A stretch of DNA of 54,173 bases. It comes from an uncultured Bacteroidales bacterium (GTDB lineage: Bacteria > Bacteroidota > Bacteroidia > Bacteroidales > Muribaculaceae). Position 1 is the first letter of the stretch. The number at the start of each line of letters is the position of its first letter. The position numbers and the translations under genes are program-made. The stretch covers positions 1 to 54,173 of the forward strand of contig CAMWNF010000005.1 in NCBI GenBank assembly GCA_947175535.1, read 5' to 3'. Positions 13,701 through 21,204 of this stretch are shown piece by piece. A model generated the notes under the pieces. That model searched no databases. It saw nothing but the letters and a program-made list of their open reading frames with translations, and was not told where the DNA came from.

Positions 13701-15296
13701 TTATTTAATGGGGAAAGTAAAGCGGATGGGGTCGTCGTATTGTTCCTGAAGGTCCTTGAGTTTCGCCATCATTACAGAGGTGACGCTGTCGGTGCCTTCC
13801 TGACCATAGAGGTTATGCATCTCGGTAGGGTCGTTCGCGAGGTCGTAAAGTTCCCATTCGTCGATGTCGTTGTAGAAATGAATGAGCTTGTAGCGACCGT
13901 CACGTACGCCGTAATGGCGTTTTACGCTGTGTTCGGCAGGATATTCATAGAAGTGGTAATACAGAGCTTCGCGCCAGTCCTCGGGATTTTCACCCTTGAG
14001 CAGCGGGACGAGCGAAACGCCTTGCATGTCTTCGGGAACTTCAACACCGGCGAGGTCGAGGAAGGTCGGTCCATAGTCGATGTTCTGAACCATCTGGTCG
14101 ATGTCGCCGCGGCGGTCCATGCCTGCAGGCAGATGCATGATGAGCGGAGTGTGGAACGACTCCTCGTACATGAAGCGTTTGTCAAACCATCCGTGTTCAC
14201 CCATGTAGAAACCCTGGTCGGAGGTGTAGACTACAAGTGTGTTGTCAAGCATGTCGTGGGCTTCGAGATAGTCGAGCACACGACCGACATTGTCGTCAAG
14301 ACTCTTCACGACTTTGAGATAATCGCGCATGTAGCGCTGATATTTCCACTCCGCGAGTTCCTTGCCTGTCATATTGCGTGCATAGAAATCTTCGGTGATG
14401 GGGTCGTAGAACGCATCCCAGGCGGCGCGCTGAGCGGAGTCCATCCTGCCTACATAAGACTCATAGCGGGCTTTAAGACGACTGTCTTTGTCAGCGCGGT
14501 TCATCTTCAGGTCATAGATGAGATCCATGTCTTCGATGATGCTCATCTCCTGTTCGGCGGCAGCTTTGCGACCGCTGTAGTCGTCGTAGTAGTTCTCGGG
14601 AAGTTCGAACACCTTATCCTCGAAAAGGGTTAGATGTGCGGTGTCGGCAAGCCAGTTGCGGTGGATTGCCTTATGATGGATGAGGAGACAGAATGGTTTC
14701 GACTTGTCACGCTCGTTTTCGAGCCAGTCGAGACTCTTGTCGGTTATGAGGTCGGTGAGATAGCCGTGGACCTGAACGGTATCGCCTGATTCAACGATAA
14801 AGTCAGGATTGTAATAGTCTCCTTGACCGGGGACGATTTCCCAACGGTCGAAGCCTTGCGGAAGGCTTTCAAGATGCCATTTGCCGAAAAGGGCGGTCTG
14901 ATAGCCCGCTTCCTGGAGATATTTTGGGAATGTCGGTTGAGAACTGTCGAAAACGCAGGTTGTATTGTCGGTAAAGCCGTTTTTGTGGCTGTGTTTACCG
15001 GTTAGCATGCATGCTCGGCTGGGTCCGGACAGAGAATTGGCGACAAAACTGTTGGTGAAACGCACGCCGTCGTTTGCAATGCGGTCAAGATTGGGCGTGT
15101 TGGCAAAACGTTTGTCATAGCAGCTCATCATCTGTGCCGTATGGTCATCGGTCATAATGTAGACGATGTTGAGCGGTTTCTGCTGTATGCCAGCAGCTTT
15201 TGCTTTGACGCAGGACTGGTTGGCAAGCACACATGCGGCAGCCGCAGCCGAAGAAAGGGTAGTATATATTATGGCTTTGCTATATTGCTTAGTCAT
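13701..15296 (-). CDS. Ser-type sulfatase, S1_11-like (probable GlcNAc-6-O-sulfatase)
   Basis: A 531-residue secreted sulfatase of family S1. The signal sequence is long and Ala-rich. The metal site starts IMTDDH. The maturation motif is SGPSRACMLTG near residue 90, with Ser where the formylglycine is made, so it needs an anaerobic radical-SAM maturase; one is encoded at 30374-31600. Downstream marks are ALFGKWHLE, a DNVGRVLDYLE region with TSDQGFYMGEHGWFDKR, and a C-terminal DUF4976-like part with YKLIHFYND. The TDDH and TPNLDRIA...GPSR pattern is like the S1_11 group that removes 6-sulfate from GlcNAc in mucin or heparan chains. The substrate call is by family resemblance only. It lies between susD and GH20, preceded by an intra-operon hairpin. 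Confidence 0.85.
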   Translation of the reverse strand: MTKQYSKAIIYTTLSSAAAAACVLANQSCVKAKAAGIQQKPLNIVYIMTDDHTAQMMSCYDKRFANTPNLDRIANDGVRFTNSFVANSLSGPSRACMLTGKHSHKNGFTDNTTCVFDSSQPTFPKYLQEAGYQTALFGKWHLESLPQGFDRWEIVPGQGDYYNPDFIVESGDTVQVHGYLTDLITDKSLDWLENERDKSKPFCLLIHHKAIHRNWLADTAHLTLFEDKVFELPENYYDDYSGRKAAAEQEMSIIEDMDLIYDLKMNRADKDSRLKARYESYVGRMDSAQRAAWDAFYDPITEDFYARNMTGKELAEWKYQRYMRDYLKVVKSLDDNVGRVLDYLEAHDMLDNTLVVYTSDQGFYMGEHGWFDKRFMYEESFHTPLIMHLPAGMDRRGDIDQMVQNIDYGPTFLDLAGVEVPEDMQGVSLVPLLKGENPEDWREALYYHFYEYPAEHSVKRHYGVRDGRYKLIHFYNDIDEWELYDLANDPTEMHNLYGQEGTDSVTSVMMAKLKDLQEQYDDPIRFTFPIK

Positions 15297-15363
15297 GGTT
15301 CGGAGATAGGCAGAAGATAATTATAAGGTTGATTACAAGGGAGAAGTTGCAGAAAGATTAAGA

Positions 15364-15398
15364 GTTACCGTCAGAACCGATTAGGCTCTGACGGTAAC
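15364..15398 (-). terminator. Intra-operon hairpin after susD
   Basis: A perfect 12-bp stem (GTTACCGTCAGA with TCTGACGGTAAC) around an 11-nt loop lies 11 nt past the susD stop. The minus-strand continuation TCTTAATCTTTC is moderately T-rich. It is likely a partial terminator or mRNA-end stabiliser that sets susCD expression above that of the downstream enzymes. Confidence 0.65.
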
Positions 15399-15409
15399 AG
15401 AGAGTTGAA

Positions 15410-17314
15410 TTAGTCGCAGTCGTAGCTGTAGTCAGCCGTACCGTCGATTCTGTCGGGCCATCCGGGATTCTGATAGATGGTCGATTGTCCGTAACCACCT
15501 GTCAGATTGAAGTCTTCCAGAGGAATGGGCTCGAGGTAGTGCTGTTTCGGGAAGTTGTAGCCGTCGTATGCGACAGATGTAGCAGAGCTCTGGAGCGGGC
15601 GGATATAGTTAGATACGCCAGGCTGAGAAACGGCAGTGCTGTTCTCGATTGAGGCACCCCAGATTTCGTATTGCTTTTCCCAGAGATTTATGCCTTCAGG
15701 CTGATAGTTGACCATTTTGTCGAGCGCGCGCCAGCGTTTGAGGTCATCAAGGCGCATGCCTTCGGCGAAGAATTCACAACGACGTTCGCGACGGATGTTA
15801 TAAAGAGTCGGGTCAATCATCTGACCTTTTGACCACACGGCGAGGTCGTTTTCTTTAGTAAGGTCGGTAGCGGCGATAGTCTTGTTGTAGTCTTCTTCGA
15901 CGCCTGCACGTTTACGGAGGGCACGCCAGTATTTGTCGGCAGTGTCATCGATGCGGTTGTTGCGCAGATATGATGCTTCCATGTAGACAAGGTAGCATTC
16001 AGCCGAGCGGAAGAGGGGCACAGCAGAGGTGTTACCGCTCTGAACAGCCTGGCTTACATCGTTAGTTGTAACCCATTTCAACAAGTCATAACCGGTGCTT
16101 GATCTCTGCTGACCTGAACCCAGCAGGTTCGGACGATAGAAATAGATAGTGTCATTTTTGATTTTACCGTCGACTTCAACGGGATTGATGACGCGACCGC
16201 AGGGACGGATTGAAGCAGTCAGACGGCCGTCGCGGTCCTGGAATTCGTAGTAGCTTTCAGTATCGCCTTTATAGTTGGCGTCAGCGTAGATTGGAAGACC
16301 GTTTGCCATCACGTAGCTGTTGACGAGTGCGCGGGTTGCGCCGCAGTTACCACCAGAATTAAGGTGAGAGGTGCTGTTGTGCATCAGGACACCTGCTTTA
16401 TAATAGCGTGCAAGGATGACTTCGTCCTTATCGCCGAAAGGTTTCTCCCAGTTGTTGAACAGTGACTGATAGTCATCGTTGAGAGGATGATTGTCAGCGG
16501 CTTCTTTGGCAGCTTTCATTGCCTCGTCGAGGAAGAAGTTGATTTCAGCATCGGCTGAACCTGCCTTGAAAGCGAAGTCCGACCACATTTTAGCACCAAC
16601 CCACTTGCTGTTGCCCGGCACGAAGCAAGTGCCTGCGTGATATTTTTCCCAAGTTGCTTCGTAGAGAGCCACGCGTGCTTTGAGTGCGAGAGCTGCGTCG
16701 CGGGTCACACGACCGCTTTCGGGAGCTGTTTCCTTCAGCATCGATGCTGCCTTGTCGAGGTCTTCGAGGATAAAGCGTGCGACTTCGTTGCGGGGGTAGC
16801 GTTTGCTTTTGTCTGCAAGTACAGCCTGATTATCGGGAAGCATTTCGGTCAGGATGGGAGCGTCGCCGAAGTTTCTGAGCAGACGGAAATGTTCGTATGC
16901 ACGGAAGAAGTAACCTTCACCGATATAATGATTAAGATTTTCTTCAGAACCCTGAGCATGACCTGATGCCATAGCACCTTCTGCAGTGTTGATAAAGAAA
17001 TTGATAGAGCGGAGGTGTTCAAAATTCCATTCGGAATTGGTTTTGTCTACCGTTTTCTTTTCTCCTCTATAGAAAAGACTTTGTGCTCCGACTGTTGACT
17101 GGTTGTCGCTGTTGACATCTATATTGTAGGTGCCGACATAGTAGTCGTTGTTCTTGGGCAGATATTCATAGAACTGGTTGCACGACATAGCGAAATCCTC
17201 GGGAGATCTGAAATATGCCGTCTGGTCACCGAAGTCGAGAGGCTGACGGTCAAGGAAGTCGTTGCATGATGCGAGCGAAACGGCTGCGACTGCTAATGCA
17301 ATATATTTTTTCAT
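15410..17314 (-). CDS. susD: SusD/RagB family glycan-binding outer-membrane lipoprotein
   Basis: A 634-residue SusD homologue. The N-terminus MKKYIALAVAAVSLASCNDFLD is a lipoprotein signal with Cys17 followed by the family-typical NDFLDRQP. The body has the tetratricopeptide-like helical framework, for example FFRAYEHFRLLRNFGDAPIL and RNEVARFILEDLDKAASML. The C-terminal SusD block contains LVYMEASYLRNN, IRRERRCEFFAEGMRLDDLKRW and the final FPKQHYLEPIP. It sits on the cell surface as the lid of the SusC transporter and binds the oligosaccharide released by the surface enzymes. It follows susC by 23 nt in the same transcript. The symbol is used in the family sense only. Confidence 0.95.
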   Translation of the reverse strand: MKKYIALAVAAVSLASCNDFLDRQPLDFGDQTAYFRSPEDFAMSCNQFYEYLPKNNDYYVGTYNIDVNSDNQSTVGAQSLFYRGEKKTVDKTNSEWNFEHLRSINFFINTAEGAMASGHAQGSEENLNHYIGEGYFFRAYEHFRLLRNFGDAPILTEMLPDNQAVLADKSKRYPRNEVARFILEDLDKAASMLKETAPESGRVTRDAALALKARVALYEATWEKYHAGTCFVPGNSKWVGAKMWSDFAFKAGSADAEINFFLDEAMKAAKEAADNHPLNDDYQSLFNNWEKPFGDKDEVILARYYKAGVLMHNSTSHLNSGGNCGATRALVNSYVMANGLPIYADANYKGDTESYYEFQDRDGRLTASIRPCGRVINPVEVDGKIKNDTIYFYRPNLLGSGQQRSSTGYDLLKWVTTNDVSQAVQSGNTSAVPLFRSAECYLVYMEASYLRNNRIDDTADKYWRALRKRAGVEEDYNKTIAATDLTKENDLAVWSKGQMIDPTLYNIRRERRCEFFAEGMRLDDLKRWRALDKMVNYQPEGINLWEKQYEIWGASIENSTAVSQPGVSNYIRPLQSSATSVAYDGYNFPKQHYLEPIPLEDFNLTGGYGQSTIYQNPGWPDRIDGTADYSYDCD

Positions 17315-17337
17315 CGTTGAAATTCGAGGTTAAGTAA

Positions 17338-20300
17338 TTAGAATGTGAGTTCAAGACCGATAGAGAATGTGCGGTACTGAGGATAACACTTTCCGGCACC
17401 CCAATCGCCGTTGCTGTCGAGAGCTTCAGGGTCGAAGGTCTTGATTTTGGAATGGGTGAAGAGGTTTTCAGCAGAGAAGTAGAGACGGGCTTTCTGCACG
17501 TAGCGTGAAATTTTTGTTGTCTCTGGGAGGCTGAAACCGATTGTGAGGTTCTTCAGACGGAGATATGAAGCATCCTGAAGGAAGCGGTCACAGTATTGTA
17601 CGTTGTTACCGTCAGTACGCAGACGACCGAAGTAGGGGTCTTCATAGTTTGCACCGAGTTCACTGCCGGCATAGCGGAAGTAATCGAGGTGGTCATAGAA
17701 GAGTGTTGTCTGCCACGGACGACCGCCATATCCGGCGAACGTAGCAGTACAAGTGTTGCCATCGCCGATGAAGTAGTCGCGTTTTCCAATGCCCTGGAAA
17801 TATGCGCGGAAATCGATGAATTTCCATTTAGCCTCGAGAGTGAAGCTGTATGCGTAGCGGGGAGTGGTGTTACCGATTACCACGAGGTCACCATGGTCAT
17901 CTACGGTCTGTGCGCCCTTGTTGATGGCGGGGTCGTTGTCCTGGTTCTTGTACATCAAGTCACCGCCGCCCCATTTCGAGCCGATTGCTGTTTGTGAGTG
18001 CTGAGCGAGATATTGAGCCATTTCGCGGTCGCTCTTGGCGATGCCTACGACTTCATAACCCCAGATTTCACCGTAGTTTTTACCCTGATACCAACCTGTG
18101 ATTTTGTTGTCGGAGCTCTGGTATTTAGTAACGACGCTTTTATAGTCGGAGATAGAGCCGCTGATGCTGTAACTGAAGTCTTTGCCGATGCGGTCGCGCC
18201 ATGCGAGTTCGAATTCCCAACCGCGTGTGCGGAGTTCGGCGTTGTTGGTCTTAGGTGCTTTCGCACCGAATACACCGGGGAGCGAGAGTGCGGGACCTAC
18301 CATGTCTTTGGTCGTGCGCTGATACCAGTCGAACGCACCGGTCAGACGTGAGTTGAGGAAACCGAAGTCGATACCTGCGCCGACGTTCTCGATTTTTTCC
18401 CAGGTAAGGCTGCTTGAGAAAGGAGTGTATGCGGGAAGGATGGTAACCTGCTGACCTCCGATAACGACCTGACCGGCGTTGGTTGCCATTTTTTCGTAGT
18501 AGGGATAGAACGAAGTGGTGTTCTGGTTGCCGAGTTCGCTGTAGCTACCACGGAGTTTCAGATAGTTGCAGACGGTTGTCAGGCTTTCCCAGAATTTTTC
18601 CTGGGCGATGTTCCAGCCGATTGAAACAGCGGGGAAGTAGCCCCAACGCTGGTTTTTCGGGAAACGTGAAGCACCGTCACCGCGCATATTGACTTCAAGC
18701 ATATAGCGGTCATCGAAGTTGTAGTTGACGCGACCGAATACGCCGACTGTCGACCACTCTTCGTTGACTTCTGAAATCATGGTGCTTTCGCCACCGATTT
18801 CTGAGGGGAAGAACGGACGGTCGGGAAGCACGATGTTGGTTGAAGCTACGCGGTCATAGTTGCGGTGATAACGTTCTGTCTGCATACCGACCATGAATTT
18901 GAAGTTGTGTTTGTCGTTGAAGGTCAGCTTATAGTCTGTGTAGAAGTTGGTAGAGAAGAAGTTGATAGAGCGGTTAGCCTTTTCATAGTAAGCTTCTTCA
19001 AGTTCGGGCTGTACATTGAATGTACCGTTATTATTGTCAATTTTGTGTCTACCGGTATCACCGAAAGAAATTGGTTGACGTGAGCCGTCAGGAGCCGTTA
19101 CATAAACCGGATTGAACTGACGGGTGTAGGGATTGTGTTCGATGCGGGAGTTGAGTTCTGCGTGGATTTGCCAGTCTTTGATAGGCTCGATGACGAGGTT
19201 AGCCTGGTTGTAGAACTGCTGGGTTTTGTCTTTCACACGACCGCCTTCTTCCATCGGCTGTATAAGAGAGTTGGGATGATATTCGCCGTTGGGGAGATAT
19301 ACGGGTTCGGTTGCATAGCGGCGACCGAGGTTGTGGAAGAAGAGGTTATTGAGAAGAGAAGGCTTATTGTTTTCTGTAGCGATGATACGGCTGGTCCATG
19401 TGAACTGCACGTAGTCGTTGAATTTCACGTTCACGCGACCCGAAAGAGCGAGACGTTTGTATTTTTCGTCGGCATGACGGAAAATACCAGCCTGATCAAG
19501 GTAGTTGCCCGAGAAGTAGTATTTTGTCTTCTGGTTACCGCCTGATACGGTCGCGTTGTGTTCCTGAGAAACAGCGACTTTCTTGATATATTCTGAATAC
19601 CAGTCAGTGTTGCCCCAGCTTGCGTAAGTTCCTTTCCACTGCAAATCGCTCTGAGCTTCGGTTGCATAAGGGAGTTCGCCGCGCTGATATGCGAGGAGCC
19701 TTTCAAGGGCAGCCTTGCCGAACTGAGCACCGCCTCCGGCATTGGTCCATGCATCATTCACCATGAGAGCCATAGTGTATGAGTCAACCATCTTGGGCAC
19801 GTTGATAGGCTGCTGGAAACGGACGTTACCGGTGTAATTGACACGGGTTCCCATTTCACCGCTTTTGGTGGTCACGAGGATTACACCGAACGGAGCACGC
19901 GAACCGTAGATGGCTGCCGAAGCACCGTCCTTGAGGACAGAGATGCTTTCGATATCGTTGGGGTTGATAGTGCTGAGGTCACCTTCCATGCCGTCGATAA
20001 GTACGAGCGGGTTCGAGTCAGAACCGTCGCCGATTGAACCGATACCACGGATGTTGATGTTCATTTCAGCTCCGGGAGCACCACCGGCGTCGTTGGTGAT
20101 ATTAAGACCGGCGACTGCACCTTGAAGACCTTGAACAGCATTGCTGATAGGACGGCTTTCGAGGACTTCGTTGTCGATAGTCTTTACTGCGCCTGTGGCA
20201 TTGATTTTTTTCTGCGTGCCGTAACCTACGACCACGACTTCGTTAAGAACGTTTGGAGCTTCTTTAAGATGAACGTCGACATGGTTGCGTCCGTCGAGCG

Positions 20301-20544
20301 CGATTTCCTGAGTCTCAAGACCGATGTAAGAGACGATGATAGTCGCTTTATCCGAGCTGACTTTGAGTGTGAAGTTGCCGTCTATGTCGGTGACGACACC
20401 TTTGCCGTCTTTACCCTTTTCATAAACTGATGCACCGATTGCAGTATCGCCGGTGGGCTCGTAGACGGTGCCGGTGACAGTCACCTGAGCCATTGTCACA
20501 AGCGCTGCCAGCATTGAAAATAATGCTATGATATATCTTTTCAT
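17338..20544 (-). CDS. susC: SusC/RagA family TonB-dependent glycan transporter
   Basis: A 1068-residue TonB-dependent receptor of the SusC type. After the signal peptide (MKRYIIALFSMLAALVTMAQ) comes the carboxypeptidase-like domain (VTGTVYEPTGDTAIGASVYEKG...). Next are the TonB box region (VLNEVVVVGYGTQKK), the plug (VESRP-like LESRPISNAVQGLQG, then IRGIGSIGDGSDSNPLVLIDG) and a 22-strand barrel ending in YRTFSIGLELTF, with the terminal Phe typical of outer-membrane proteins. It imports the oligosaccharides captured by SusD into the periplasm, where GH2, GH20, GH29 and the sulfatase can act. There is no N-terminal anti-sigma-type STN domain, which fits regulation by the hybrid two-component protein rather than a sigma/anti-sigma pair. 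Confidence 0.96.
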   Translation of the reverse strand: MKRYIIALFSMLAALVTMAQVTVTGTVYEPTGDTAIGASVYEKGKDGKGVVTDIDGNFTLKVSSDKATIIVSYIGLETQEIALDGRNHVDVHLKEAPNVLNEVVVVGYGTQKKINATGAVKTIDNEVLESRPISNAVQGLQGAVAGLNITNDAGGAPGAEMNINIRGIGSIGDGSDSNPLVLIDGMEGDLSTINPNDIESISVLKDGASAAIYGSRAPFGVILVTTKSGEMGTRVNYTGNVRFQQPINVPKMVDSYTMALMVNDAWTNAGGGAQFGKAALERLLAYQRGELPYATEAQSDLQWKGTYASWGNTDWYSEYIKKVAVSQEHNATVSGGNQKTKYYFSGNYLDQAGIFRHADEKYKRLALSGRVNVKFNDYVQFTWTSRIIATENNKPSLLNNLFFHNLGRRYATEPVYLPNGEYHPNSLIQPMEEGGRVKDKTQQFYNQANLVIEPIKDWQIHAELNSRIEHNPYTRQFNPVYVTAPDGSRQPISFGDTGRHKIDNNNGTFNVQPELEEAYYEKANRSINFFSTNFYTDYKLTFNDKHNFKFMVGMQTERYHRNYDRVASTNIVLPDRPFFPSEIGGESTMISEVNEEWSTVGVFGRVNYNFDDRYMLEVNMRGDGASRFPKNQRWGYFPAVSIGWNIAQEKFWESLTTVCNYLKLRGSYSELGNQNTTSFYPYYEKMATNAGQVVIGGQQVTILPAYTPFSSSLTWEKIENVGAGIDFGFLNSRLTGAFDWYQRTTKDMVGPALSLPGVFGAKAPKTNNAELRTRGWEFELAWRDRIGKDFSYSISGSISDYKSVVTKYQSSDNKITGWYQGKNYGEIWGYEVVGIAKSDREMAQYLAQHSQTAIGSKWGGGDLMYKNQDNDPAINKGAQTVDDHGDLVVIGNTTPRYAYSFTLEAKWKFIDFRAYFQGIGKRDYFIGDGNTCTATFAGYGGRPWQTTLFYDHLDYFRYAGSELGANYEDPYFGRLRTDGNNVQYCDRFLQDASYLRLKNLTIGFSLPETTKISRYVQKARLYFSAENLFTHSKIKTFDPEALDSNGDWGAGKCYPQYRTFSIGLELTF

Positions 20545-20573
20545 TGCAGTGTTATTCTTGGTTAGTAATTAGG

Positions 20574-21182
20574 TTATTCGCCGGTATATTTCAGGCCTGT
20601 GTGACCTAACTGAATACGGTACATCAGAGCACTGTCGGCAGTCAGCATAATCTGGTTGACGATATTTTTTGAAGTCGTTCCCGAGAATTGTTTGATTGTA
20701 AACGACAGTGTGCCGTCGCCGCCGCCCGTTGTGGTGCTGATGACGTTATACCAGTTCACATCTTCTTTGATTTTTGGAGCAAGCCATTTGGCGTTTGAGT
20801 TTACTTCGAGGTCGAAGGTGTCAAGTTCAACGTCGACATAAGACGGAAGTGTGATTCTCTCAAATTCGACATATTTTGCAGTGATATGACTGAAATAATA
20901 GTCGACGGTGGTTGTAATCTGGAGTTTGCCGTCTTTATCAAGAATGGCTTCACCGCTCGCATCTTTCAATGTGTCATATACATTATAGGAATAGCGGTAG
21001 GTTGAGTCGATGCTCCGTGCTACTGTCAGAGGATAAGACTCCCCGGTGACCCTTGAGCGAAGCTGAGCGATTTCAAGTTCTGATTTTACGTTGAAGTCGC
21101 CCGGATTTGTCGGGTCGTTGTCGCAAGACGCAATGGCTGCCATTGCGAGACCAAGCGCCGATAAATAGAACAGTTGTTTCAT
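20574..21182 (-). CDS. Small surface lipoprotein with BACON-like C-terminal part
   Basis: A 202-residue lipoprotein (MKQLFYLSALGLAMAAIASC, Cys20, followed by DNDPTNPGD). No catalytic motif is visible. The C-terminal half has the rhythm of a BACON-type domain: an LEVNSNAKWLAP segment, then a Gly-rich turn and FTIKQFSGTTSKNIVNQIML. Such domains are common in Bacteroidetes glycan-binding or spacer proteins. It lies between the GH18 gene and susC, where SusE/SusF-like surface glycan-binding proteins are often encoded, so glycan binding is inferred from position. It is shorter than usual SusE proteins and may be a one-domain binder or a tether. Confidence 0.65.
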   Translation of the reverse strand: MKQLFYLSALGLAMAAIASCDNDPTNPGDFNVKSELEIAQLRSRVTGESYPLTVARSIDSTYRYSYNVYDTLKDASGEAILDKDGKLQITTTVDYYFSHITAKYVEFERITLPSYVDVELDTFDLEVNSNAKWLAPKIKEDVNWYNVISTTTGGGDGTLSFTIKQFSGTTSKNIVNQIMLTADSALMYRIQLGHTGLKYTGE

Positions 21183-21204
21183 TTAATAGGTATTTGTTTT
21201 AGGG

